Position numbers and translations under genes: made by a program
Part shown: in pieces, positions 1-11,282 of the stretch
How positions within the stretch are numbered: the first letter of the stretch is position 1
Layout of the letters: each line of letters starts with the position of its first letter
The notes under the pieces: generated by a model
The model's input: the letters and a program-made list of their open reading frames with translations, nothing else
What the model was told of the DNA's origin: nothing
Databases searched by the model: none
DNA from: Trichomonas vaginalis G3
Lineage: Eukaryota > Parabasalia > Trichomonadida > Trichomonadidae
Length of the DNA: 64,000 bases
Direction: 5' to 3'
Assembly: GCF_026262505.1 (NCBI RefSeq)
Contig: NC_067205.1
Span: 9,858,001-9,922,000, forward strand

Positions 1-319
1 AGAAGGTCTGAACCGCTTACGCAAAGAGTATGCTACAGCTCCAATGGAAGAGGACAGGCTTTCAGTCTCTTCCCTCAAATCGACCGATTCGACTCGTACC
101 ACAGATTCGGTTCGTGACCGTGAAGACTACCTCAAGCAGTCTGAGAGACTCTTCATCCTACAATCATTTACAGTTGGAGCTCTCAAGAACATGCGCAATT
201 ACGAAGGTCAAACACCAGCTGGAGACCGCAAAACAGACGTACTCGCAAGAGCCGTCCAGCTCGTCAAGACAAAGACTGAGATAGTCGACTTCATTCTTGC
301 AGCTTGCCCATACAAGTAA
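1..319 (+). CDS. Polinton accessory protein, C-terminal part (cut by window start)
   Basis: The C-terminal half is a charged, helical segment of about 90 residues containing DRKTDVLARAVQLVKTKTEI and ending in ILAAC. The same segment recurs at 63286-63619 in Polinton IV, where a Pro/Gln/Tyr-rich N-terminal region precedes it. The family is not recognised. It sits next to small accessory genes on the other strand. Virion or DNA-binding roles are both possible, and neither is shown. Confidence 0.55.
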   Translation, partial: EGLNRLRKEYATAPMEEDRLSVSSLKSTDSTRTTDSVRDREDYLKQSERLFILQSFTVGALKNMRNYEGQTPAGDRKTDVLARAVQLVKTKTEIVDFILAACPYK

Positions 320-347
320 AAAAATAAACAATTACGAGTTAAACCTT

Positions 348-548
348 TTATTCTTTCTTTTCTGAGTTGTTTAGAGCTGGTTTCTCTTGTAGGAGCCTTT
401 CGTACTCTTCCATGGTCATGTAATTGCGAATTTGGTACGCAATTCCAGGTTCGTTGTTTTTGAACCTTACGTATGTAACGCTTCCATCCTCCTCAGGGAA
501 GTAAGCTGCTAACATCTGACCAAGTTTTCTCGGTGACTCGGAGCTCAT
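348..548 (-). CDS. small Polinton accessory protein
   Basis: About 66 residues, starting MSSESPRKLGQML and ending in a Lys/Glu tail. The ATG at 548 is preferred over the one at 560 because the sequence just upstream (GTGACATTTTTA, then ATG) resembles the short Inr-like leader TCATTTTT seen before neighbouring accessory genes. A second copy lies at about 63600-63790 in Polinton IV. It has no recognised domain, and the short soluble composition suggests a small cytosolic or virion protein. Confidence 0.5.
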   Translation of the reverse strand: MSSESPRKLGQMLAAYFPEEDGSVTYVRFKNNEPGIAYQIRNYMTMEEYERLLQEKPALNNSEKKE

Positions 549-600
549 TAAAAATGTCACTTTTTAAACGTTAAGTTTTTAGTCTTATTTTACCCTTTGT

Positions 601-795
601 TTACCCTTTGTTTACCCTTTGTTTGTCAAGGTAGTATTGGAGTGCAATTTCTCCAAATTCTCTGTGTCGGAGTTCTTCAGCATTTTCCAAGGTGTACCTG
701 GAGAACTCAAAGAAGTTGTCAAGAAGATACTGCCATGCTGCTCTTCTGAGTTCGTCGGTATTTTGGAAGTGTTGCACCTTCGAGTCTTCGGACAT
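601..795 (-). CDS. small Polinton accessory protein with repeated tail
   Basis: About 64 residues, helical, starting MSEDSKVQHFQNTDEL. The ATG at 795 is chosen because it directly follows GTGTCATTTTTTC, an Inr-like leader. The 3' end abuts three copies of a TTTACCCTTTG repeat (about 593-625), so the C terminus and the spacer share a short tandem repeat. A second copy begins near 63850 in Polinton IV. The function is unknown. Confidence 0.5.
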   Translation of the reverse strand: MSEDSKVQHFQNTDELRRAAWQYLLDNFFEFSRYTLENAEELRHREFGEIALQYYLDKQRVNKG

Positions 796-1063
796 GAAAA
801 AATGACACTTTTTCATTATATAACTGTTATTTTTTTACGAAGAGAACTTTGACACTTCGTAAAAAAAATCCCTGAAATCGTGAAAAAATGACCAAATTTC
901 ATTATATAACTGTTATTTTTTGACGAAGTGAACTTTGACACTTCGTAAAAAAAATCCCTGAAATCGTGAAAAAATGACCAAATTTCATTATATAACTGTT
1001 ATTTTTTGACGAAGTGAACTTTGACACTTCGTAAAAAAAATCCCTAAAATCATATCTTTTATA
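786..1063. repeat. 86-bp tandem repeat, about three units
   Basis: Successive units start 86 bp apart (for example ACCAAATTTC at 891 and at 977). Each unit carries an inverted pair ACGAAGTG / CACTTCGT and the string TTATATAACTGTTA. The array fills the space between the divergent genes at 601-795 and 1119-1298. The same family, on the opposite strand, forms the longer array at 31984-32665 in Polinton III, so it belongs to the element rather than to the host. Confidence 0.9.
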
Positions 1064-1118
1064 CAAAAAAATGAAGAATAACTTTCACTTTTTCTATTAA
1101 ACCGTTTTGGCATTTCTC

Positions 1119-1298
1119 ATGAGTGAGTATAGTTCTGCCGAACCATTGGAAGAGAAGAAGTACCCTTGCTGGCAAAAGACAAAAATAGTTGCCTTAGTTG
1201 TCATTGCAATTGTACTCGTAATTGAATTCATTGTACTTCTCTTCACGTACATAAAACTCAGCAATGGTATTTGCTTTAAGAAGCTACCATCTTACTAA
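1119..1298 (+). CDS. single-pass membrane microprotein of Polinton I
   Basis: 59 residues from MSEYSSAEPLEEKKYPC. There is one strong hydrophobic helix (IVALVVIAIVLVIEFIVLLF, about residues 26-45) between a charged N terminus with one Cys and a short basic C terminus with another. It has no homologue at the equivalent place in Polinton III, where KilA-N genes lie instead. It could be a membrane anchor, viroporin-like or cell-entry protein. The family is not recognised. Confidence 0.6.
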   Translation: MSEYSSAEPLEEKKYPCWQKTKIVALVVIAIVLVIEFIVLLFTYIKLSNGICFKKLPSY

Positions 1299-1317
1299 GA
1301 CTAAACACTTACATTTT

Positions 1318-2193
1318 TCAAGCTTGACTTTTTACAATTTGAACTTTGTTTGCGTAGATGTGAATTCTGAAAGAAGTATGAGGGTCTTGTATGACTTTGT
1401 ACTTCTCCCATAGTTCATGTCTGTCAAACTTACCTGCCATGGACTCTTTCATAAGTTCCATGAAATCGTCTTCGGACAATCCGGGGAAAAGTACAATATC
1501 AGTAAGTATTCTCTTTACATCCTTACTTAAACTCTTTGCTGTCTGTACACAAATGACAACAGAGATGTTAAAGTGTCTGAGCTTCTTGAGAATTCGACAC
1601 ATATCTTGTTCTCTGTTCTTTAACAAAGGATGAGAAGCAAAGTCATCTAAGATAAGAAGACACCTATGAGGGTAAGTCTTCCAATCGTAAGATTGCAATT
1701 TCTTCGAAATGTATTCTATCTCTTTCTGTTTGTTTCTGAAGTGTTTCTTCTCTAATATTCTCTGCATTTCCTCATTTGGGTCTTTGAACTTAGAATTTAT
1801 ATACTCATTTATAGCATTATACTTCAAAACTCTTCTTTGGTACTTCTTTATCCAATCTAACAACTCAGAGTCTTTTATACATACTAACTTAGACTTCTTT
1901 ATAATATCTTTGAACGAATTGACGGTTTGGTCAAATTGACCCGAAGTACTACAAATAACAACTAACTCATAGAATGGGTTCTTCTCATCTAGTTCTTGTT
2001 GTTGTGCAGCCATTTTAAGATAAGTGAAAGTCTTACCCGACCCAGGCGGTGCAATTAGACCTGTTATACCATTCTGAGCAAATAAGAACTTGTCATGTAT
2101 GGGTTTTATCTGAGCATTTTCCAACTTCCTCTTGTTCTTGTTTAAAACATTCTCAAATTTTTTGTCAATGTCAGCAAACTTTTTTTCTAACAT
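1318..2193 (-). CDS. A32/FtsK-HerA-type genome-packaging ATPase (Polinton I copy)
   Basis: 291 residues from the ATG at 2193; the longer open frame upstream overlaps the divergent neighbour. Near residues 54-61 lies Walker A APPGSGKT. A Walker B strand CLLILDDFA follows about 110 residues later, and then a conserved Gln strand (VVICVQTAKS). This is the arrangement of the Polinton/adeno-like packaging ATPase that pumps DNA into capsids. It is almost identical to the copy at 29024-29899 and appears whole. A divergent gene starts 36 bp away. Confidence 0.85.
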   Translation of the reverse strand: MLEKKFADIDKKFENVLNKNKRKLENAQIKPIHDKFLFAQNGITGLIAPPGSGKTFTYLKMAAQQQELDEKNPFYELVVICSTSGQFDQTVNSFKDIIKKSKLVCIKDSELLDWIKKYQRRVLKYNAINEYINSKFKDPNEEMQRILEKKHFRNKQKEIEYISKKLQSYDWKTYPHRCLLILDDFASHPLLKNREQDMCRILKKLRHFNISVVICVQTAKSLSKDVKRILTDIVLFPGLSEDDFMELMKESMAGKFDRHELWEKYKVIQDPHTSFRIHIYANKVQIVKSQA

Positions 2194-2229
2194 ATTTTTA
2201 GAAAAATTAAAATTTTTATCTTTTAGAAA

Positions 2230-2668
2230 ATGTCTAGCGATTTCGCCATCTATATTCGAGACAAGCTTTTCGACAGCAAAACATCTGTCGACCATAAAAT
2301 CTTACATAGTGTAAACAAGAAAGGTGAATTTGTTCTAAATTCTGTTTCTGGGAATATGACAAGAACCATAAAACATTAAGCAGAGAAGTCTTAAAATTTG
2401 TCAATGACAGACTTGTTGACAGAGATGACGCCTCTTGGAGAGATTGAAGTCCAACAAAATTCTTAGAATGCAAAGAAGACACATGCGCTGTTCTTGAAGA
2501 TGAAATAGAAACAGAATAGAAGAGCTATTAAAGGACAAAGAACTTTTACAAAATATGGTTCTGAGAATTTGACATAACTCCACCAGAAAAAAGAAGAAGA
2601 GAAAAGAAAGAAAAGAAAGTAGAAGAAGAGAAGAAAGAACCAGAGCCAGAGAAAAAAGAAATTTGACA
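2230..2668 (+). pseudogene. Lys/Glu-rich Polinton protein, broken copy
   Basis: Matches the 131-residue gene at 28592-28987 in Polinton III and lies in the same divergent position next to the packaging ATPase. The copy is broken. The protein is helical, with a strongly basic C terminus rich in Arg, Lys and Glu. Its role is unknown, and its proximity to the ATPase suggests a packaging or DNA-binding accessory. Confidence 0.6.
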
Positions 2669-2692
2669 TGTAAAAATAAAATTTTATTTTTA

Positions 2693-3111
2693 GAACATTT
2701 CTGGGTCAATGTCAATGTTCTCTTCCTCTTTAGGAGCAAACACTGGCTTAGACTCTAAAATCTTTTTACCCAATTTACCTTGAACTTCTACAACTTTCTT
2801 GACTCATAATATTCATAGTCGTCTGCTTTCTTTGGTTCATAAGGTATAACAAGTTTGTATGCTTTGCCTTCTTTAAGGTTTGAGAACCTTCTGTCAAAAC
2901 TTTCTTTGACTGCTAACAAACCTTCTATGTCTAAGTCTTCAAATTTCGCACCATTTTTAGTCACAATAGCAAACTTAACTGGTTCGATGTTCCAAACTTT
3001 GCTGAATGAAGACTTTTCAAAATGGTAGAAGTAAACATTCAAATATGTGAATGGGTCTAGTTCTTCTTTAAGTCCTGACATGTACTTGTTTACTGAGATG
3101 AATTTCGTCAT
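2693..3111 (-). pseudogene. 139-residue unknown Polinton protein, altered copy
   Basis: Counterpart of the gene at 28106-28525 in Polinton III, beginning MTKFISVNKYM. It lies between the helicase and the ATPase. It has alternating beta-like segments (FTYLNVYFYHFEKSSF, YKLVIPYEPKK) and an acidic C terminus. A single-stranded-DNA-binding role would fit the neighbourhood and the acidic tail, but no motif proves it. Confidence 0.5.
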
Positions 3112-3147
3112 CTTTTCTATCGGATAAAAAAATATTTTTTTTAAAAT

Positions 3148-4379
3148 TTACTCAGAAAAATTTTTCTTTGTATATACACCATTCTGAACATCTAAAAGAC
3201 TTTTGACATTTGCCAAGAATGTTCGTTTAGACGCTGCCATATAACCATATTCTTGACAATATTGTTTATACGAATCGTACAATGACCTTTCATCTAAACA
3301 CTCAAAGTCAGTTTCATCTATGAACAGTTCATATACACTCTTGTTTGCTTCTAACAATGTTTGTCTCTCTTCGGTATGTGGAATTTGTCTTGGATTGAAC
3401 TTTGAAATATCTAATGTCATGAAATATGAGAACAAGTGGTTGTAAAAGTCAGATGTCAAAGTTTCTGCTAAGTCGTCAAAATATTCTGTATCTTGCATAT
3501 GAGAATCTGACGTTCTGACAACTACATATCTTCTGTCAGAACTTTCTAACTTCATCGGAACAGCATTGTTTGAAACCATAATGAAGTTTGCAACATTTTC
3601 ACAAACTCTTTGGTCTTTATATTTCTTTCAACAACTCCAACTTTGTCTGTTATAAGACTCTTCAAAGCATCTGAGTTCAAAACTTTTTTGTATCTATACT
3701 TTGAAGTTCATTACAACTATAAGTTTCATATTCTCTATTGAGAGTTAAATTTACCGCAGATGTTTTCTAAGTTTGTCATATTAGGGTTCGAATAACCTTC
3801 TAACAGTTTGCACAAAATATCTGTAAAGAAAGTGTTCTTACCAGTTCCTTGTTTTCCAATTATAATGAGAGCAGTTTCATTTTTAGCACTTGGATGTTGT
3901 AAGATGTTTGCAAACCAACATAAGATATACTCATAGACTCTTTCGTTTCCATTGCATATAATTTCTTTGACATGGTCTAACCAAGCTTCTATAACATTTT
4001 CTTTCCATTCTACTTGTTCGTATTTATATCCAGTGAAGATAGAATAGAAGTTTGGAGAAGGTGTATAGAACTTTATACCTCGAACTGAAAAATCTTCTAA
4101 CTTTGACAATAAGATATCCCAAGCATCTAACATCTTCATGCCAACTTGTACGACTTTTATTTTCTTAAGTTTCTGTCTACATTCTTGTTCTGAAACTATT
4201 GTTGCTCTTGGTTTGTTAAAGACAACATCCCATTCTTTCATGACATAACATTCTGGGGCAGAGTCAACATAAATGACTAAACGTTTCAAATTCTCGACTG
4301 CTTTGTTATAGTCTCTAAATGGACACATATTTCTGAATGCTTGGAAGTCATAAAAATCTGAAACATCTATTCTGTACAT
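3148..4379 (-). pseudogene. SF3 helicase (D5-like), broken copy in Polinton I
   Basis: Contains Walker A GKQGTGKNTF and the SF3 motif C region FVMVSNNAVPMKLESSDRR. It is a broken copy of the gene at 26832-28066. The N-terminal portion resembles the D5 N-terminal region that precedes SF3 domains in nucleocytoplasmic viruses. It lies between the penton gene and the ATPase gene, as in Polinton III. Confidence 0.75.
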
Positions 4380-4406
4380 TTTTATAAAAATAAAAAAAAT
4401 TTTTTT

Positions 4407-5212
4407 TTATTTTCTTGAGCTTTGCATTTGTTGTTCCATTTGTTGCATTTGTTGTTCTTGAGCTATTTGTTGTTGAAGTTGTTCTTGTAATACAATACTT
4501 TCACCAGTTGCATCTTCCAATTCGAAACTTTCTGCCGTCATTGACAAATACATAGGACATAAAAGTTTTACAGGAACAAAGTTTGCGTCAACTAATGTCA
4601 ACGTTATACTTGCCAAAGTGTTTGAGTTCACTAAGGTTGAAAATTCTGCATTCGAATGAACAATAGGCAAACCAGCAGAGAAAGTATTGTTTATACGCAT
4701 AAGTATCTTTTGGTCATAATAGTTTCTGTCGACATTCGAATAACACTTTGAACCTAAGTTTGAAACAATATAAAAATGGTGTGCTTAAAGTCAATGGAAT
4801 AGACATTCCTTGTATGACACCTTTTCCTGTTATAGGAAACTGTTGGTAGTAAAAACCAGATATAAGTTTTGTATTATAGCTCATATCGTTTATAGTAAAC
4901 TCAGTCGGACATCCAAACATAATGAAACCTGCTCTAGTTGCAGCACATGTTACACCCCGTCCTTAAAGTATTAAATAAGTCAACAAAACCTGTTGGTGGT
5001 ATATCTGAGTAAGTATCTTCAAAGGAGTATTTTTTACCATTCACAACAATAAAGTCTTCTGGTGTCAAAAGAGCAAAACAGGCTTTAGTCGTCATTGTGT
5101 TTAAGGTTAGTTTACAATATCGTCCTTGAGGACTTTGTAAGTTTGTTGTTATAGAATTATATGACTCAGGGTTTTTAGTCGTAATAGTATAAACCATTAT
5201 GTCTTCTGCCAT
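4407..5212 (-). pseudogene. penton-like minor capsid protein, broken copy
   Basis: Counterpart of 26021-26803. It is a beta-rich protein opening MVYTITTKNPESYNSITTNL and closing in a Gln/Met-rich tail made of short QQ-M repeats. Size, position between helicase and capsid genes, and beta-strand pattern fit the Polinton penton (single jelly roll). The assignment is by context and composition, not by a diagnostic motif. Confidence 0.6.
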
Positions 5213-5216
5213 TTAC

Positions 5217-5797
5217 TTAGCAAATAAATTTTAATGAAATGTTGTGGTCGTCAAATATTTTTATAACGTCTGGGAAACTATATTTTAAGTTCAACGTTTC
5301 ACCTCCTTTCATAACGTATATCTTGTCAATGACATTATATGAAACACCACAGCAACTAATGTCGGGTTCTATTTCTTTGATGTTTATATCGTCTGCCTCT
5401 GTCAAAAGTTTCAATAGTTCTTTCAAAACTTCATGAGGTGCAATGACATATGAGTTCACTTTTACAGGGTTGTGTTCGACCAAGTTTAACATTATACTAA
5501 AGCTTGACAAATCTTCTCCTGAGTTTTGAAGTTTGTCTTTAAGTTGTTGGTAGTCGTTTCGAATATCTGCAACAGAACTTAAGTCTCTGCTAACTTCAGG
5601 ATATGTTGGTTGTTCTTTTACAGGAACAATTGTTATACCATCTTCGTCTTCGTATGGTTTCCCCACTTCAACATCTCTTCTTTGACATTGACAACAACAC
5701 TTTGACTGTTTGTTTGAGTTGGTGAATTTAACTTCACATCTGCCACCGCCATTAAACCTTTTGAAACACTTACGCTTCTATTTTTCGGAAATGACAT
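5217..5797 (-). pseudogene. unknown Polinton protein next to capsid genes, altered copy
   Basis: Counterpart of the whole gene at 25435-26016. It starts at the ATG at 5797, only 18 bp from the divergent start at 5816. Its stop lies within 5 bases of the penton start, so the two are tightly linked. A CC pair (DISCCGVSY) is conserved. The function is unknown and a minor virion role is likely from its place. Confidence 0.6.
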
Positions 5798-5815
5798 TTT
5801 ACTTAGAATAAAAAG
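5798..5815. promoter_or_regulatory. 18-bp bidirectional start region
   Basis: Only 18 bases, TTTACTTAGAATAAAAAG, separate the ATG of the minus-strand gene at 5797 from the ATG of the plus-strand gene at 5816. The same spacing and sequence occur at 25417-25434. The T-run facing one way and A-run facing the other mean each gene sees a T-rich box followed by (T)AAA before its ATG. Confidence 0.65.
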
Positions 5816-6061
5816 ATGGACGTATTCGAGTATCTCTTCGAATTGAAGCAGAACAAAGTTTACACACACAAACAATACAAATACATTGACAGAATAGTTC
5901 TTTATACAAACAATGGAAAATGTTATAGAATAGCAGTCTTTGCTGAACCAAAATATTTTCATAAAGCAAAGAAAGTTGGTATAACTGAAATGGTGAAAGT
6001 TCTTGAAGCAGACAAAAATATAACAACAAAACTACAGATATTTCTAAAGGTAAGTTTATAA
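5816..6061 (+). CDS. 81-residue unknown protein opposite the capsid gene
   Basis: MDVFEYLFELKQNKVYTHKQ, followed by a beta-like segment (YIDRIVLYTNNGKCYRIAVF). It is conserved, in the same opposed position, at 25171-25416 in Polinton III. It runs tail to tail with the capsid gene. The fold looks small and alpha/beta. No family is recognised. Retention of the frame in two copies argues that it is a real gene. Confidence 0.6.
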   Translation: MDVFEYLFELKQNKVYTHKQYKYIDRIVLYTNNGKCYRIAVFAEPKYFHKAKKVGITEMVKVLEADKNITTKLQIFLKVSL

Positions 6062-6126
6062 TACAATTTATGTCAAAACTGGCGTACTGTCAATATTTGA
6101 CGGAGAGAAGTCAGTTCAAGAACAAC

Positions 6127-7730
6127 TTACTGACCTGCTGCCAAAATCTGCTCGATGGAAGCTGTCGTTATGCCAATCTGAGGAGCCCCAGCAGGTTTCA
6201 TCGAACGAATCTTCAAAAGAGCATCTTCCGTGAAAAGTGCTATTGGTTTTGTAAACTTCTTTGCTTTCAATTCATCTGGACCGTCTCTGTCACCAGTATA
6301 TTGTATTTGTACAGTACCAACAGTTGAAATACCACCCATAAAGTCTTCTGAGTCAGCAAATGGAATGCCAAGCCAAAAGTTTGAACGGTCTCCATTTGTA
6401 TATTGAGTTTTTTGACCTCCTGTATGAGTCCATACTTTCACATATGGCATAATAGAACTTTGCATTTCAGGGTTAATGGTTGTTGTGAAGTTGTTGTTAA
6501 AGTTCATAGCATCTAATGTCAAGTTGTATGACCTCATATCCTCAACTGTAGAATATTCTTCTCTTGGATAATATTTGCCATCTATGTTTATATGATATTT
6601 AATACCGGGGTTGTAGAAACAAGAATAGTCATTTATAGTTCGTCTGAACAGTACAAACATAGTATCTGCATGTTTCATTGCAGTTGTTAAAGCAATATCT
6701 GTTCTTGCACCTGGGTCAGCACTTTGGTTTCCAACTTCACCTGCAAAGTCTTTGACAGATATTTGGTGTATAGGGAACATAAGTGGAACTGCATATATTT
6801 GGCAGCTAAAGCATTTGAAATATCTGGGTCCAACATATAGACTGCAAGTCTGCTTTTCTATTCTCTTGCATTCAAATTTTTCGCATGTAACTAACTGGGT
6901 CCAAGCAGTTCCAGCAGCATTGAAATAATACTTTACTTCAGTGTTGAGGTTTGAGAAACCAAAGTCTAAGTCAACTTTGTCTTTGCAAAATTCGGCGAAT
7001 GACGTTTGATTTGCTCCCTTTACGTCTGTAAGAGTGAATGGGTCCTTGCGTTGGTGCAATGACTAAGTTATTTTTGCTTGGAGTAAGTTCAATAGAAATT
7101 TTTTCCTGCCCAGTTTGGCAAGTATCTTAAAAACCTGAAGATGAGGAAAGATGAAAAGGAACTCTAAGTTTCAGTTTTACTTTAGTGACAGCATTTCATC
7201 TGAACCAGAAAGGTTAACATAAACTCCTGGAAGTTAGGGTCAAGTCTCTTATTTTCTCAATAGTTGCATACTGGTCTGTTTGTTCTCTAGCTTGTGGTTG
7301 TACTGAGTTTCTTAAAGCGAACCATTCATAGTTTGCCCATGTTACTGTTTGAACTAAGTCAGAGTTAGAATATATCTTATATCCCATGAAAACTTCTGGA
7401 GCATATTGGTATCCGACATAGAAAAATTCATTGCAACTTTCTTGTCAGAAAACTTGGCAGAAGGTTTTATTTCAATGTCTTGTTCCACGTATAAGAATGA
7501 GTTTGTCAATAGAAATAATATGAAACCTGTCGCAAGCAATATCTACTGTTGTTGAAGAACCTTCTCCAAACTCACCTACGTTTCCATAAGAAACAGCAGT
7601 TGTATATTCGTAAGTTCCAGGAACTATTTCTGACCTTCTAATGGCATTGTCCGCATTCGTTATACCATTCGGAAACATTTCCATTCATGGCATCCAAAAC
7701 TGTTGGCGTTATATTCTGAGCGGCGTACAT
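6127..7730 (-). pseudogene. major capsid protein, broken copy in Polinton I
   Basis: Broken counterpart of the whole 534-residue gene at 23500-25104. The C-terminal half is well preserved (ADPGARTDIALTTAMKHAD, YYPREEYSTVEDMRSYNLTL). It is the double-jelly-roll major capsid protein of the Polinton group. The order capsid, small unknown, penton is the same as in Polinton III. Confidence 0.8.
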
Positions 7731-7763
7731 TTCATATGGGTAAAAATATAGAATAGTTGGATT

Positions 7764-10700
7764 TATGTGTCATAATAGAACCACGTGGACCAAGCTTTTA
7801 CTTTCTTCCTGACTGAGTTTTTAACTCTTCTTTTTCCTTCATTGCCACTACTTTCACTAGATGAAGTTACTTCTTCACTACTTTCACTTTGTTCTACTCT
7901 TCTCTTCTTCTTTGGTGTCGCTTTGGTAACTTGCCCTCTGCTTCAAGTTGTTGCATCTTGCCTCATGTTCACCTAGTATGTTGTAAATTTCCCATGTCCT
8001 TTTTGCCTTTGGGCTCTGGTCGCCCATCTCAGGTAACCTATATCCTAGAAAGATTTTGTCATAGTTTGTATTTGAGTCTTCGCGTATTGTTTGCATGATC
8101 TTTCCTGAGTTTCGGTTCAAGCTCTTCAAACAGAGCTTGTCCATATGGAATAAGCTCGTTTCCAAATATATGTTTTTGTAGCCATTCTGGTTTTCTTTCC
8201 ATGTTACCAATAATATCTTTTGTGAATGGGAAAGCTTTTACCCAACGTTTCAGTCTTGCGTCATTTATTTCTGTAGTTGGTTTTATTTTGTCAAGGAACA
8301 TGTTTTTCAATACTAACATTTCATTTGGTACTGTCCATTTGAGTTTTCTTAAATATTCATCCCTTCTCGTTCATTGTCTGCAAAGTAAGTTTTTATGACA
8401 TTTTGTAAACTTTCGTTTGCAAGGTCATGTACAATAGGTTCTCTTCCTTCTGTCTCCCTAACTTTCTTTCTAAACTCTTCACCAAATATACCATCTCTAT
8501 GGTTCTGTGTAGTTCTTTGAGATAAATGTTCTAGAACGTCAGGTGTTATATTTCCATCAGCCATGTTCATTTCATACTGGTCCAAAATATCTGCATCTTT
8601 TCATATCTTTCAATGGCATTAAAGCCGCGCTGAAAATACCAGCTATATCTGGTTCACCATTGACTTCCATTGCGTCTACAACTTCTTGGAATTGTGGTTG
8701 TAAGTTTATGAACCACCTATCCGGGTTAGCTTTATGACCCCATCTCATTGTAGTTCCATAGTCTGCAGAAACAAAAGTAGGTTTGTTTCCATCTTGGTTA
8801 GGTTCTGAATGAACTTTAAACAATGTTTCATTTCTATATGTTTTGTTGAAATTTAACCTTTTATTTTCACCGAGTTCATCCAAAGATTGAACGTTATATG
8901 CTCGTAAGTAAAAAGGTTGTTGTATTTGTGTACATTTTCTTTCAGTACTTCCATTCTATGCTGAATATTTTCATCTGATGTTGGAGTCTTTTGTATGTCG
9001 GCAAACATTTTTCGATATTCTTCTACTATGTCAGCCGAATTTTTTTTAGACTCTTGAAAGATTCCATATTCTCATACTCTTGTTGAGGGTCAAGATTTTC
9101 GGCTGTTCCAAATCTTCATCTAGTTCTGTGAAGTTAGTTTCCAAAGGAGGGACTTGTTCGTTTCCTTCAGGCTCTTCTAGCTGTTGTTGCTGAACTATTT
9201 CTTCCATGTCTGGTTGTATCTGAACTTCTTCCTGTGGAGTTTCTTGTACCTCATCTGCTGGCATTTCATATATTCCGAGACCGTTTTCAACAATTCCCTA
9301 TTACGTCATCCGCATTCATAAGCCTTTGTTCTTTCGTTCCGTCTCTATTTTTTACGCGTTTCATGAAGATAGTTGAATTCATTTAGCTCTGACACCAAAT
9401 ATCTCGGAGTAAATTCGTTCATGTCATTTGGATGATATGCTATTAAATCATATCCCTTAGCGAGCTTGTATTTTCCAGGTTTGAATTATATCCCATTTTG
9501 GTGCTGAGCCAATAAAGCTAAATAGGTTCGGGTCAGTATTTCCTTCCTTGAACTTTCTAATAGCTTCTTTATATCTGTCACTAAAGTCAATAGTATCTGG
9601 GTAACCATAGTCTTCTTAAGCATTTTTAAGAAATCTTGGTTTCCTTGTTCTCTACTTCTTTTATGTCCTTGCTCTGTTTGTGGTTGTTATTGTGCAGGGT
9701 TTTGAACTGTTGGTTGCTGTGCTGGTTGTTGGTTGTTGTGCTGGTTGTTGTTGTTGTGTGATTTTGAACTGTTGGTTGTTGTGTTGGTTTTGCATGCTGT
9801 GTCTGTGTCCATGTGACGATGTAAATGTTTTAGGTAGTCCTGGTGCAGGTGCTTCTCTTGGAGGGTTTGGTGGTATATAAGTTCCAGCTGGCACATATGT
9901 TCCATCTGCAGCATAATGTCCTACCTGACTTTTCGTTTTTAAGAAAGCATTTACTAGGTCTGTTTTGGTCTGTTGTAACTCTTTTTCTTGACTTTCCACA
10001 ACAGTTGCTCTAACGGCGTCATAGGCACTTTGAACTGCCTGTCTCGTTGCTGCATCTGTTATTTTGTCATATTTTGTGCTACTTCTTTTAACTCTTTGTC
10101 GAAACCTTCAGACTTCAGTTTCTTTCCAGATGAGAAGTCGTTCACTTGTTTCACCTTACTATGAAGAGCTTCGAAGGCGTTCTTAAAGTCAGCATTTGTT
10201 AAAGCTTCATTTGAACTGTCTTCATCCGCTTGTATTTTTGTCCTTATTGACCCTATAGTGGGCTGCTTTAGCGTTGGCTTGGGCATCTAACCAGTCATTG
10301 TTAGCTTTTATATATTCTGCGCTTTCATTGCCTTTTGCATGCTGCGTCGTTATTTTTACTTTCTTGTGCTAAGTTTTCATACTGTACGGTTTGGTTTTGC
10401 AACTGTAAAAGTTTTTCTGCCTTTACATTTGCTTCAACTTCTTTTTTATACTCATCGCTATCCATATATGTCTTCAGGGCTTTTTGTTTTATCTCTTCAT
10501 CTTTCAGTACTTTATATTGAGTAGTATGGTTTTTTCAAATTTATACATCTTGTTCCATTTTTGCTACTTCTGCTGCTTTTTCTGACACTTTTTTCGCATA
10601 TTCCTCTGTACTTAGTTCTTTCAGTTGTTCTTCTTTCTTCTTTTTCTCTACGTTTAACTCATTGAGTTTCTTTGTGTGTCTGTCATATTCTAGTTTCTTT

Positions 10701-11038
10701 TCGTTTTCACTTATTTGCTTTTGTATGTCTATGTTTGACTTTTTGACATCTGATATTTGATTTTTGAGTGAACTCAAATTCATTTGACTTTGAGGGTTAT
10801 AGCTGTTCCGTCTGCAGCTCCACCATAGCCTGCCATTTTCGCTAAAAGTGCCGCTCTTAAACCTCCACTCTGTGCACCAAAACTCGGTTTAAAGCATAGG
10901 GTTGCTTGACATTTGTTGCAACATAGTGGGGTCATTCATTATTTGTTGTTGCAACTGTTGTTGTGGTGTCAGTTTTACTATTGGATGTTTCAATGCTCTC
11001 TTCCTCTTACGTATATTCTTACGTAGCTTACGTGGCAT
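7764..11038 (-). pseudogene. large coiled-coil and Pro/Gln-rich structural block, broken copy
   Basis: Long block starting with the basic segment MPRKLRKNIRKRKRALKHP. A Gln-rich stretch, a long coiled coil (heptads of Lys/Glu/Leu), a Pro/Gln/Asn-rich linker and a globular C-terminal part ending in a basic tail follow. The same order is seen at 20230-23467. The copy has several breaks. Position beside the capsid gene and a basic N terminus suggest a core, scaffold or DNA-condensing virion protein. No family is recognised. Confidence 0.55.
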
Positions 11039-11176
11039 TTTAAGTGAAGTTAAAAAGCGGTTTTTGACAGATGTTTATATGACACTATTTGTTCAGCACA
11101 AAAAACTACTCGGTCAAAGTGTTGTCAGTTTTGTAAAATAACCGTCCTATCTTGTTTTAAAAGGGGAAAAAGGCTT

Positions 11177-11273
11177 CTCAAAGTATACTTCCTTGGAACG
11201 CCTGTAACTTTTCCTGTAGCGACGATAGACCCTTGCTTGTCCGGACAAAGTTATACTATTTTGAGTGCTCTAC
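11177..11273 (+). repeat. 97-bp inverted repeat, left copy
   Basis: Matches the reverse complement of 12858-12954 with two differences by eye. It begins CTCAAAGTATACTTCC and ends GAGTGCTCTAC. The pair flanks the 357-residue gene and the two facing Polinton termini. Because a Polinton terminus lies between the two copies, they read better as a shared subterminal sequence of two elements lying head to head than as the ends of one transposon. Confidence 0.85.
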
Positions 11274-11282
11274 AAAAAAAGT

